Part shown: piece by piece, positions 1 to 9,502 of the stretch
Numbering within the stretch: the stretch's first letter is position 1
Layout of the letters: every line of letters begins with the position of its first letter
DNA from: Rhizobium sp. CCGE531
GTDB taxonomy: Bacteria > Pseudomonadota > Alphaproteobacteria > Rhizobiales > Rhizobiaceae
NCBI RefSeq assembly: GCF_003627795.1
Contig: NZ_CP032685.1
Location: forward strand, 930,001-994,000
Reading direction: 5' to 3'
Length of the DNA: 64,000 bases
Notes under the pieces: generated by a model
What the model was told of the DNA's origin: nothing
What the model saw: the letters and a program-made list of their open reading frames with translations, nothing else
Database searches by the model: none
Position numbers and translations under genes: made by a program

Positions 1-138
1 AACCTCATCCTCGCTTCGGCCCGAGGCCTCGGATTCGGCAAAATGGGCAGCATAATCGGCCACGACATCGTCGACCTCGTGAGGAGGAAGGCCTGCAAGT
101 CCCAGTTTCAATGTGCGCAAAAAGGCTTCCCTGGTCAT
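1..138 (-). CDS. HAAS/DUF1700-type membrane protein, N-terminal part
   Basis: Only the first 46 codons are inside the window; the gene runs off the left edge. The visible N-terminus starts MTREAFLRTL, continues with a GLPPHEVDD helix and a DYAAHFAE segment, and has the helical-hairpin pattern of HAAS (DUF1700) proteins. These are usually small membrane proteins encoded directly after a PadR regulator. Its ATG overlaps the stop of the padR-like gene by 4 bases (ATGA), so translational coupling is likely. The membrane part is not visible. Family call rests on the N-terminal pattern and the neighbour. Confidence 0.7.
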   Translation of the reverse strand, partial: MTREAFLRTLKLGLAGLPPHEVDDVVADYAAHFAESEASGRSEDEV

Positions 139-461
139 GGCAAATCCTCGAGTAGCTTGTCGACGGAGCTTGCTAGCGAGCGCCAGTCGCGGCGATGGGC
201 TTCGAAAATCGAACGGCCGAGCGGCGTGAGCCGATAATATTTGCGCGGCGGACCATTGCTCGACTCGACGATGCGGGTTGCGACCAGGCCGTCATTCTGC
301 ATTCGGCGCATCAGCGGGTAGATCGTTCCCTCTCCCATGCCGACGGCCGCGACCAGCGTGCTGGCGATCTCGTAGCCGTAGCTTTCGCCCCGCGACAGCA
401 CGGCCAGGACGCATAGATCGAGAACGCCCTTCCGCAATTGAACTTGGATCGAGTCAGCCAT
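135..461 (-). CDS. PadR-family transcriptional regulator
   Basis: This 108-residue protein is an entire PadR winged-helix domain: a helix with RKGVLDLCVLAVL, the YGYEIA turn, GEGTIYPLMRRM recognition helix and the beta-wing PRKYYRLTPLGR. It has a short tail, as in the subgroup that controls adjacent membrane-protein genes. It forms a two-gene unit with the HAAS/DUF1700 gene (4-base overlap). PadR proteins generally repress their own operon and respond to membrane or phenolic stress. The palindrome at 493-517, about 30 bases upstream of the start, is the likely operator. The ligand cannot be told. Confidence 0.9.
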   Translation of the reverse strand: MADSIQVQLRKGVLDLCVLAVLSRGESYGYEIASTLVAAVGMGEGTIYPLMRRMQNDGLVATRIVESSNGPPRKYYRLTPLGRSIFEAHRRDWRSLASSVDKLLEDLP

Positions 462-492
462 GAACGCCTCTGTTTACAAGACGAATATAACA

Positions 493-517
493 AGCTATCT
501 GTTTATGCAAGATAGCT
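493..517. promoter_or_regulatory. Putative PadR operator (inverted repeat)
   Basis: AGCTATCT and AGATAGCT are perfect 8-base arms around a 9-base spacer (GTTTATGCA). The site is just upstream of the padR-like start and between it and the divergent hydrolase gene. Position and symmetry suggest autoregulation; this is inference. Confidence 0.5.
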
Positions 518-634
518 CGATGGTTTTCACGATCGACATACGCGGCCTTCGCGTCATGGGATTTACAGACCGGCTCGCTTTTCCATCGCAGCCCATCGCG
601 CAGCGTATATCTCTGGTTAAATGGAGCAGTTTTA

Positions 635-1618
635 ATGATCCGCTTTGGCCTTGCCCTCGTGGCCGCACTCTCTCTTGTCGCGCCATCGGGATATGCGGCA
701 GGTTTGAAATTCATTCAGATCTCAGGTGATGCGGATAACCCGGCGATCGACGCCGCCATCTGGTCTCCTTGCGCAACCCCTCCCACACAAATGAGGATCG
801 GAGCCCTGGCAGTACCAGCAACGCCGGATTGCCCGATTTTGGGCGAGGGGTTACCACTCATCATCATCTCGCACGGCTATGGCGGCTGGTATCTAGGCCA
901 TCACGATACCGCAGAAGCGCTTGCCGACGCTGGCTTCATTGTCGTTGCCATCAATCATCCGCACGCCAATCATGCAGACATGAGCAAGGCAAACGGTCTT
1001 GGCGTATTGATCGAGCGTCCTGCCGACATCAAGCGCACCGTCGATTTCATGCTTGACGCCTCCCCCGATGCTGCAAAGATCGATCCTCGGCGGGTCGGCT
1101 TCTACGGATTTTCCCAGGGCGGGTATACGGGCCTCGTCGTTGCGGGAGCCAATCCGGATTTCACCAAGCTGCCGCCACGCTGTGCAGATCCGAAAGCAGC
1201 CGGCTGTCCGCCAGCCGGTCAAGCCCAGCCTTCCCGGCGACAACCGCCACCGCAGTCATTGACCCACGACCCTCGCATCAAGGCGGTCGTTGTCGCCGAC
1301 CCATTGAGCATCATATTCCCGACCGCCGACAGTGTGAAAGATGTCAAAATTCCACTTCAGCTTTGGGGCTCAGAACTGGGAGGGGGCGGTGGAGCATCTC
1401 CCGAAAATGTCGCAACGCTTGCACGGCTATTGCCAGAAAAGCCTGATTTTCGGATCGTCCCCAATGCCGTACATTTGTCGTTTCTGACGCCTTGTCCGGA
1501 AAAAAGCCCATCGTCCGATGCCTGCACCGATGCGCCGGGCTTCGATCGCGCTGCGTTTCATAAGCAATTCAACGCCACAGTCGTTGCATTTTTCCGCCAG
1601 CATCTGACGCAGCAGTAA
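635..1618 (+). CDS. Secreted alpha/beta hydrolase (dienelactone hydrolase-like)
   Basis: The 327-residue protein starts with a cleavable signal peptide (MIRFGLALVAALSLVAPSGYA, Ala-Ala cut near residue 22), so it is expected in the periplasm. An alpha/beta hydrolase fold follows: an oxyanion strand LPLIIISHGYGG, an INHPHANH segment typical of lipoprotein-like or PAF-acetylhydrolase-like hydrolases, and the nucleophile elbow GFSQGG with its catalytic serine. A candidate catalytic His is in PNAVHLSF near the C-terminus. A GGAG ribosome site precedes the ATG. The gene diverges from the padR unit. Esterase or lipase activity is likely; the substrate is unknown. Confidence 0.82.
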   Translation: MIRFGLALVAALSLVAPSGYAAGLKFIQISGDADNPAIDAAIWSPCATPPTQMRIGALAVPATPDCPILGEGLPLIIISHGYGGWYLGHHDTAEALADAGFIVVAINHPHANHADMSKANGLGVLIERPADIKRTVDFMLDASPDAAKIDPRRVGFYGFSQGGYTGLVVAGANPDFTKLPPRCADPKAAGCPPAGQAQPSRRQPPPQSLTHDPRIKAVVVADPLSIIFPTADSVKDVKIPLQLWGSELGGGGGASPENVATLARLLPEKPDFRIVPNAVHLSFLTPCPEKSPSSDACTDAPGFDRAAFHKQFNATVVAFFRQHLTQQ

Positions 1619-1716
1619 CGGCAAACACATCGGAGCGCGAAGCGGCATATGGCGCGGAACTATTCGCAGACGTTATGAGCGTTGAAACTCGCCCGCGAAT
1701 CCGATCAGATCAGATC

Positions 1717-2136
1717 ATGGCAAACACGATACGCATAGCGGCGGCCCTGATGCTGCGCCCGGATGGGAAGACATTGCTCGTGCGCAAGCGCGGCACTATT
1801 GCCTTCATGCAACCCGGCGGCAAGGTGGAACCGCAGGAGACGGAGGAATCGGCGCTGGTCAGGGAACTCTTCGAAGAGCTGGGCCTTGCGGCAGAGACGA
1901 AGGATCTGACTTTCCTCGGCCGCTTCCAAGCACCGGCCGCCGACGAACCGGACCATATCGTCGTTGCGGACATATTCCGGCTGCATGTGGGCGATGCGGC
2001 AATCACGGCAGCGGCAGAGATCGAGGAGATATGCTGGGTATCGCCCCACAATCCGGGACACATAGCTATGGCTCCCCTGACCGAGTATCATATCCTTCCC
2101 CATTATCGGCAGCAGAATATGTCCGCGAGCCAATAA
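1717..2136 (+). CDS. Nudix hydrolase
   Basis: A small 139-residue Nudix protein. The Nudix box is complete: GKVEPQE, seven residues, then RELFEELGL (G-x5-E-x7-REUXEEXGU). It begins MANTIRIAAALML, typical of nucleotide-pyrophosphatase-type members. I chose the ATG at 1717 because the domain starts right there. An in-frame ATG at 1675 would add 14 residues unrelated to the fold, and neither start has a good ribosome site. It probably hydrolyses a nucleoside diphosphate derivative; the substrate cannot be read from sequence. Confidence 0.85.
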   Translation: MANTIRIAAALMLRPDGKTLLVRKRGTIAFMQPGGKVEPQETEESALVRELFEELGLAAETKDLTFLGRFQAPAADEPDHIVVADIFRLHVGDAAITAAAEIEEICWVSPHNPGHIAMAPLTEYHILPHYRQQNMSASQ

Positions 2137-2483
2137 CGTCGAATTCCACCCGGCTCGAAACGGGCGGAGGGCGACTCGCCGATTTCCTGGAAATTCGTGG
2201 CCCGGAATATTGCGTAGAACGCAATTTCGTCCGCCTGTTCACCTATGCGCGGCAGACGCTTTGCCCGCGCGCGCCAGCCGCCAATTGTGCGTCGCTTTAC
2301 GTGGTAGAGAGTGAAATTTAAACATTGTAACAAAATGAAAAATTAAAAGATTTCAACTTTAGCGGCGAGCATATTTACTACGAATATGATAACATGCGCA
2401 GAATACACAAAGGTCTCGTTATTTTAATTGAAAGTAAAAACAACTTTAGATACACAAGTAAAAAAACACGACGTGAGGCCGAA
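2137..2483. other. AT-rich intergenic region upstream of the MucR-like gene
   Basis: About 350 bases without a convincing gene. The second half (2330-2480) is markedly more AT-rich than its surroundings, as expected for the promoter and leader of a Ros/MucR-type gene. No clear operator was identified by eye. Confidence 0.4.
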
Positions 2484-2951
2484 ATGAAAAGAGAAAATAC
2501 CGCCAGCCGCGAGAGGTTTATTGAGCTGACAAGCAAGATCGTCTCTGCCTATGTTCTTTGCAATGCGACCGCGCCTGAGGATTTGCCAAGGCTCATCTTG
2601 GAAACATATGCCGCGCTTACGGGTTCTTGGCAACCTGCGCAGTCGACATCGGAAAAGTCGCCGAAGCCGGCGGTGCCGATCAAGAAATCCGTTACCGATG
2701 AATATCTGATCTGCCTGGAAGACGGCGGGAAGTACAAATCGCTGAAACGGCATCTCAACACCAAATACGGCCTGACGCCCGAAGAATATCGAAAAAAATG
2801 GGGCTTGCCCGCGGACTATCCGATGGTCTCGGCGAGCTATGCAGCCACACGGTCGACGCTGGCGAAGAAAGCGCTCCTCGGCCATACCAAGAGCGTGGCC
2901 GATATCACGCCAGCCCCCGAACCGGTCCGGCGGCAGCGGAAGGCCGGCTGA
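2484..2951 (+). CDS. Ros/MucR-family transcriptional regulator, atypical zinc site
   Basis: A 155-residue Ros/MucR protein, a family that controls exopolysaccharide, virulence and cell-cycle genes in rhizobia by binding AT-rich DNA. The N-terminal half carries the FIELTSKIVSAYV oligomerisation-type helix. The DNA-binding half has CLEDGGKYKSLKRHL, then LTPEEYRKKWGLPADYPMV. Canonical Ros coordinates zinc with C-x2-C and two His; here the positions read C77, D80, H90 and Y95, so two ligands are missing. Some Mesorhizobium Ros homologues fold without zinc. The start at 2484 has a GAGG site; an upstream ATG at 2394 is less likely. Confidence 0.92.
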   Translation: MKRENTASRERFIELTSKIVSAYVLCNATAPEDLPRLILETYAALTGSWQPAQSTSEKSPKPAVPIKKSVTDEYLICLEDGGKYKSLKRHLNTKYGLTPEEYRKKWGLPADYPMVSASYAATRSTLAKKALLGHTKSVADITPAPEPVRRQRKAG

Positions 2952-2953
2952 TT

Positions 2954-2994
2954 TAGAGCATTTCCGCTTTTCTTCGAATGGCGAAAACGCTCTA
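2954..2994. repeat. Palindromic intergenic repeat, possible bidirectional terminator
   Basis: TAGAGC and GCTCTA bound an imperfect palindrome whose inner parts (TTTCCGCTTTTC, GGCGAAAACG) also pair. It lies between two convergent genes (MucR-like ending at 2951 and MFS ending at 3094). It resembles short palindromes that recur in rhizobial intergenic DNA and could end transcription from both sides. Confidence 0.5.
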
Positions 2995-3093
2995 TCTTCT
3001 TATTTCCCAGCGCATTCCGGACGCCCCCCGCGCGCACCTTGGCGACAATCAGGCACTGGCGCCCAGACACTGCGCGATCAAGACGCTGCACGA

Positions 3094-4365
3094 TCAGGGA
3101 GTTTCGATCGTCCTGGCATTGACGGTGATCGCGCGACCGGCAAACCAGCCGTTGATGGCAGCGCCGAAGCCGAGCAGCACAAACAATACGGCGCTCCATG
3201 CGAAGCTTCCGGTCCAGCCGTGGATCATGCCGACGACGAGCGGACCGACTGCAGCAAGCAGGTAACCGACGAATTGCGCCATTCCGGAGAGATGGGCCGC
3301 CACATGCGCGTCGGGCGACCGCAACACGATCACGGTCAGCGCCACCGCGATCAATCCGCCCTGCCCGATACCTTGCAGCACGGCCCAGAACCAGACTGTC
3401 CAAAGCGGTGCGAAGAGCAGGCCCAGCAGTGCTACGACCGCGATCAGGCAGAGAATGACATTGATGGCACGCTGGTCTCTGCCCCTGACGGCGATATGAG
3501 GTGCGACGAGGCACGCGGCCGCCTGCACCACGACCGAGGCGGAGACAATCGCGCCGGCGGTGACGCCATCGAGGCCGCGTTCGCGCAGGATAGGCACGAG
3601 CCAGCCGAAAACGCAGTAAGCAAGTGCCGATTGCAGCCCCATGAAAAGCGTCACTTGCCAGGCGATGCGATCCGACCAGAGGCCGGTGACACGAAACCCA
3701 CTGCGACGCACCTGGCGGCGCGTGCTGATCACCTGAGGCAGCCAGAGAAGTCCGACAACGAGGGCCGGCAAGGCCCACGCAGCAAGCGCACCACCGAGCG
3801 ATCCACCAAGGGCGTGCTCGATCGGAAGCGTGAACCCGGCGGCGCTTGCCGCGCCGGCGCATAGCGCCATCGTATAGCAACCCGTCATCAGGGCGGCCTT
3901 GTCCGGGAAATCGCGCTTGACGAGCCCAGGCAACAGCACGTTGCCGATGGCAATACATGCGCCGGTCAGCGCCGTTCCGAGGAACAGCAGGGAAATAGAG
4001 GAAAATCCGCGCAGCGCCGTGCCAAGCGCAAGCAGGACGATGACCCCAAGCAGGACGCGCTCGGTTCCCATACGCTGCGCAAGCCTTGCCGCAAACGGCG
4101 AAAACAGCCCCATGCAGACCACCGGCAAGGTCGTGAGGATGCCGGTGCCGAAGGCCGAAAGGCCAAGCCCGGACCTGATTTCCGGCAGAAGCGCCGAAGC
4201 GCTCGAAAAGACCGGCCTGAGATTGAAGGCGATGAGCACGAGGCTTGCGCCCAGCAGAAACCTGCCGATCGGCGATTTGCCTCCATGTGGCTGCGGCGCC
4301 GGAATTTCATCGGCCTCGGCATCGATCAATTCGAGCGAGGCAGCATTTTGCGAAGACATGGTCAT
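3094..4365 (-). CDS. MFS transporter, CynX/NimT-like
   Basis: A 423-residue, 12-helix major facilitator protein. After a hydrophilic N-terminus of about 30 residues, LIAFNLRPVFSSASALLPEI and ILTTLPVVCMGLFSPFAARLAQRMG match the cyanate (CynX) and 2-nitroimidazole (NimT) permease group. Its start overlaps the stop of the upstream GntR-family gene by 4 bases, so the pair is one transcription unit, unusually with the regulator first. Export or import of a small organic compound sensed by that regulator is the best guess; the substrate is not identifiable. Confidence 0.85.
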   Translation of the reverse strand: MTMSSQNAASLELIDAEADEIPAPQPHGGKSPIGRFLLGASLVLIAFNLRPVFSSASALLPEIRSGLGLSAFGTGILTTLPVVCMGLFSPFAARLAQRMGTERVLLGVIVLLALGTALRGFSSISLLFLGTALTGACIAIGNVLLPGLVKRDFPDKAALMTGCYTMALCAGAASAAGFTLPIEHALGGSLGGALAAWALPALVVGLLWLPQVISTRRQVRRSGFRVTGLWSDRIAWQVTLFMGLQSALAYCVFGWLVPILRERGLDGVTAGAIVSASVVVQAAACLVAPHIAVRGRDQRAINVILCLIAVVALLGLLFAPLWTVWFWAVLQGIGQGGLIAVALTVIVLRSPDAHVAAHLSGMAQFVGYLLAAVGPLVVGMIHGWTGSFAWSAVLFVLLGFGAAINGWFAGRAITVNARTIETP

Positions 4366-5039
4366 GACATCAGCAACCGATCAAGAGTGGCAACGATGGG
4401 CGCCATGAAGCGGCGTACGACGGCATCGGCCGCTTCAGGATTGCCGGCTTCGATGGCGTCGACGATCGCGATATGCGCCTGCATATCCGGCTCGGGAATA
4501 TCCTCGTCGAGCGTCGCAGCGATCGTCTCGGCAATGGAGAGAGAGAAGAAATCGTAGATCTCGATCATTGCCCTGTTCTGTGAAGCCGCAACGACCGCCT
4601 TGTGGAAGGCAAGGTCACGCTCGATGAACGCAGCCTTGTCACCGCCGGCATAGTTCCCGCGCGTAACCAGCAAGACGCGCAGCTCAGAAACAATTTCCGG
4701 CGAATGGCGTAAGGCAGCGAGCCGTGCGGCCTCGACCTCGAGCGCAAGCCGGGCCTCGAACTGATCGCGCAAGCCGGCGCGGCGCGCCATGTCCAGGGGG
4801 CGGCTGACATCCGTCACCGAACGCACATAGGTGCCCGACCCCTGCCGCGTTTCGAGATAGCCCTGGGAGGCCAGCACCCTCACCGCCTCGCGGATCGTGC
4901 CGCGGCTGACTGATAGCATGGATGAGAGCGAGGCTTCATTCGGCAGCTTTTCGCCGACAAGCCAACGTCGGGCGGTGATTTCGGCGCGGATTGCTTCGAT
5001 GGCATTGTCCGCAAGTGTGGTTTTGGTCAGGGCGCGCAT
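4362..5039 (-). CDS. GntR-family regulator, FadR/FCD subfamily
   Basis: 225 residues: an N-terminal GntR winged helix (EKLPNEASLSSMLSVSRGTI, then REAVRVLASQGYLETRQGSGTYV, about residues 10-75) and an all-helical FCD effector domain (residues 95-220). The FCD metal-binding positions appear intact (D in RDLAFHKAVV, later His residues). FCD proteins usually sense organic acids or sugar acids. It is translationally coupled to the MFS gene downstream. The perfect palindrome at 5054-5070, 15 bases before the start, is the probable autoregulatory operator. Confidence 0.92.
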   Translation of the reverse strand: MRALTKTTLADNAIEAIRAEITARRWLVGEKLPNEASLSSMLSVSRGTIREAVRVLASQGYLETRQGSGTYVRSVTDVSRPLDMARRAGLRDQFEARLALEVEAARLAALRHSPEIVSELRVLLVTRGNYAGGDKAAFIERDLAFHKAVVAASQNRAMIEIYDFFSLSIAETIAATLDEDIPEPDMQAHIAIVDAIEAGNPEAADAVVRRFMAPIVATLDRLLMS

Positions 5040-5053
5040 GATCGATTGCCATC

Positions 5054-5070
5054 AAGTCATCGGATGACTT
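5054..5070. promoter_or_regulatory. Putative GntR/FadR-type operator
   Basis: AAGTCAT-CGG-ATGACTT is a perfect 7+3+7 palindrome directly upstream of the GntR-family start at 5039. Size and placement fit FadR-type operators, which are short palindromes near the promoter. Confidence 0.6.
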
Positions 5071-5130
5071 TACGATTTAGCCGGCCGATGGCTTCACGTC
5101 AATGCCGTTTGCCCGGAAGGGATAGAATGG

Positions 5131-6333
5131 CTAGTTGTGGCGCCTCGCCTTTTCGAAGAAAAGCAGCAAGGCAAGGCCAAGCAGACCGGCCGTAGCACCG
5201 ATAAGTGCCGTTCCGGAATAGCTGCTGATCGCCGTGCCGATGGCGAAGAGAAGAGCGCTCAAGCCTGCACTGAGGAAGATATTGACCGATATGAGAGCGC
5301 TGCCGAGACCGGGACGCTCGGCGATCAGATCCTGCAGATAGGTGATGGGAATGCTGATGAGCGCCGCGGCGCCGATGCCGCTGATGAGGGTCAGCGCATA
5401 GACGTGCCAGGGCTCGTAGGCCAATCCGAGCAGGACCAGGTAGACGACGTAGATGACCGTGCCGATCGCCAGCTCCATGACATGGGTCATGATCCGCTGC
5501 GCGCGTCCCCAGAGGATGATGAATATGACTTCGAGAAGGGCGACGATCCCGACGAGGATGCCGATATCAGCCACCGTTCCGTGCGCCGCGCCGGTGACAA
5601 TGAGCGGCAGAATGGCGCCGTTGACATGCAGCGTACTGCTGATCAGCGCGACTGCGATCAAGCGCACGAAGACCGGTGGCGAAATGACCTCGCCCAGCGC
5701 AGCAAGATAGGAAAGATGGTGCGCCGCCGCCCTGTCGGTTCCGTCCTGATGCGGAAGGAAAACGGCGATCAATCCGAAGCAGACCGCGCAGGCGAGGCCC
5801 GCGAAGAGATAAGCCGGCAGCATGCTCGCTGAATTTGCAAGCAGCGCGCCGGTTATGCCGGGCACCAAAACCCAGGAGAGCGAGATCATCGCACGGACGC
5901 CGGAATTGACCGTGGCGACATCGTTGCGCTCCATTCCGCTTGTCGCGACCCTGACATTGGCAAAGAGCAGCGAGTTAAGGGAGCCGTAGACCGGCAGGAA
6001 AAGCAAGGCGCTGAGAATGAAAGTCGCTTGCGCCGGAACGACATAGACGGCGCCATAACCCAGCACACCGAAAATGGCGACCGTCAGCATCATCACGCGG
6101 TATTCGCCGAGGCGGTCGGCCAGATTTCCCAGCAGGATGCTGACGACGACATTCACCGCCGCCGCGCAGAAGATCAGCGTCGAATATAGTCCGTTGCTAA
6201 GCCCGAGTTCGCGGATGCCGACGATCGACTGATAGGGCGATGTCGCGGCTCCGGCGAAACCGAAGGCAAAGATGGCAAGCATGCTCACCCGGATGGTCGG
6301 GTCGCGGAAAACATCAGGAAGAAGGCGGGTCAT
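5131..6333 (-). CDS. MFS transporter, sugar efflux (SET)-like
   Basis: About 400 residues and 12 membrane segments. The opening SMLAIFAFGFAGAATSPYQS, the LSNGLYSTLIFCAAAVNVVV helix and the mid-protein FVRLIAVALISSTLHVNGA resemble the SetA/SetB sugar-efflux branch of the major facilitator superfamily. The frame stays open to a TTG at 6414, but the ATG at 6333 (MTRLLPDVFRDP) sits where homologues normally start. It is followed in the same direction by no obvious partner; the GntR gene at 6498-7190 lies 165 bases upstream and could control it. Substrate assignment is tentative. Confidence 0.8.
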   Translation of the reverse strand: MTRLLPDVFRDPTIRVSMLAIFAFGFAGAATSPYQSIVGIRELGLSNGLYSTLIFCAAAVNVVVSILLGNLADRLGEYRVMMLTVAIFGVLGYGAVYVVPAQATFILSALLFLPVYGSLNSLLFANVRVATSGMERNDVATVNSGVRAMISLSWVLVPGITGALLANSASMLPAYLFAGLACAVCFGLIAVFLPHQDGTDRAAAHHLSYLAALGEVISPPVFVRLIAVALISSTLHVNGAILPLIVTGAAHGTVADIGILVGIVALLEVIFIILWGRAQRIMTHVMELAIGTVIYVVYLVLLGLAYEPWHVYALTLISGIGAAALISIPITYLQDLIAERPGLGSALISVNIFLSAGLSALLFAIGTAISSYSGTALIGATAGLLGLALLLFFEKARRHN

Positions 6334-6497
6334 CGGCGGGTCTAGGATTTGAGAATTACCCGGAAGCTGGGCGAAATACTTGTCGCCGCCGATCTTTCCG
6401 TCAAAGGCGATCAAGACGCAAATGGTTGCATCGCGCTTTGACTCATCCGGCAGGGATTGTCCACAGCATTCATCGTATCAATCGCAGCAATCGGGCT

Positions 6498-7190
6498 TCA
6501 GCCGGGCATCGCCCTCGAATAGGCGGCCAGGATGAAGCGCTCCGCCTGATAGAGATATTTCTCCAGCGCTTCGGTGGCACTCGCCGGCACCCCTTCCTCG
6601 AGGTGCGAAAGAATGGTCGCGTTCTGGCCGACATAGGGAGCATGCAGATATTCAGGATCGCGGATCAGGCCGAAGACGAGACGCAGTTCCAGGGAGATCT
6701 GCGCATAGAAGGCGGAAAGCCTGGGACTGTCGGCCAGCTCCACGATGGCGGCATGAAAGGCGATATCGGCGCTGCCGACCTCCAGCCATTCGCCACGGTC
6801 GCGATGCTGGACAGCGGCATCGACGGCCGCCCGCATCTTGTCGACGCTCGGATGCCGGTGATGTGCATTGGCAAGCGCCGCACATTCGATCAGGCGGCGA
6901 ATATGGAAGATATCCATGATCGTCGAGATGCTCGGGGTGGAAACGAAGACGCCGCGATTGGCCTCATGGCGCAGCACGCCGTCTTTCGTCAGCAGCCGGA
7001 ACACTTCTCGGAGCGTATTGCGCGAGACCTGCAACTCCTCGCAAAGGGCCGCCTCGGACAGGTGGCTGCCGGGCGACAGCGTGCCGCTGATCACGCGCTC
7101 GCGGATACGGGCGGCGGTCAGCTCCGCGACCGTCTGCCCGGTCTCCACCGCTGCCGTCGGCTCGATGCTCGCAAGATTTGTCTGCTTCAT
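6498..7190 (-). CDS. GntR-family regulator, FCD subfamily
   Basis: 230 residues with a GntR winged helix at residues 25-85 (LSEAALCEELQVSRNTLREV, then FRLLTKDGVLRHEANRGVFV) and a C-terminal FCD helical bundle. It is transcribed away from the ABC transporter operon at 7.6 kb, so it may control the importer, the SET-like MFS gene, or both. The intergenic region holds an ATTGTT-C-AACAAT palindrome (7365-7377), which fits a GntR/FCD operator. The ligand is unknown; a breakdown product of the imported peptide is one possibility. Confidence 0.92.
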   Translation of the reverse strand: MKQTNLASIEPTAAVETGQTVAELTAARIRERVISGTLSPGSHLSEAALCEELQVSRNTLREVFRLLTKDGVLRHEANRGVFVSTPSISTIMDIFHIRRLIECAALANAHHRHPSVDKMRAAVDAAVQHRDRGEWLEVGSADIAFHAAIVELADSPRLSAFYAQISLELRLVFGLIRDPEYLHAPYVGQNATILSHLEEGVPASATEALEKYLYQAERFILAAYSRAMPG

Positions 7191-7364
7191 TTGCTCTCCC
7201 GGCGCCTGCGCTCAATCGTCTGCCGATACCCGCCTATATCAATCATTTCCTGGAAAGCGAGTAGCAATCCCATGCTTGTCTGCGGCTGTCAGAATGTCCC
7301 TGACGGAGATGTCCGTTGGACGATTTGTGCAGGTTTGTCCCCATTTTTGATTGCGAGCACGAAA

Positions 7365-7377
7365 ATTGTTCAACAAT
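7365..7377. promoter_or_regulatory. Putative operator for the GntR/FCD regulator
   Basis: ATTGTT-C-AACAAT is a perfect 6+1+6 palindrome. A related half-site pair (ATTGTTGTTTGAT) follows at about 7387. Both lie in the divergent region between the GntR gene and the ABC operon. Confidence 0.5.
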
Positions 7378-7503
7378 ATAGACCAGATTGTTGTTTGATG
7401 CTATCTCAAGCCCTAACAAATATAATGGGAACGCGGATACAGATGTTCATGGAACGCCCGTTTTGTAGAAAACGTCACCCCGCCTTGCCAGGCTTGAATT
7501 GAT

Positions 7504-7631
7504 ATGGGCGTGCACATGCTAGTATCCGATCTCAAAGGCGACCTCGGCGAGGTCTTTAGCGCGTTTGATGAAAAGAGCGGCGGCGCCATCCCGTGCTCCA
7601 TGAACGACCTTCCCAAGGCCGAGGTAAGCGC

Positions 7632-7635
<4 letters not shown>
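7504..7635 (+). CDS. Possible 43-residue leader ORF coupled to the ABC operon
   Basis: A short frame starts ATGGGCGTG, encodes a mildly acidic peptide (VSDLKGDLGEVFSAF in the middle) and ends TGA at 7635. The stop overlaps the ATG of the ABC ATPase gene (ATGA at 7632-7635). No good ribosome site precedes it and I do not recognise the peptide. It may be a translated leader, a remnant, or chance. Confidence 0.3.
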
Positions 7636-9458
<1,823 letters not shown>

Positions 9459-9502
9459 CCGACCGCCAACCATTGCATCGATCTGAAGAGGAAACAGGGT
9501 CA

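Noticed and set aside
2837..3958. A 373-codon frame on the minus strand and a 341-codon plus-strand frame (2839-3864) over the CynX-like MFS gene
   Set aside because: Both overlap the MFS gene and are Arg/Asp-rich with no membrane or domain pattern; the MFS frame explains the region.
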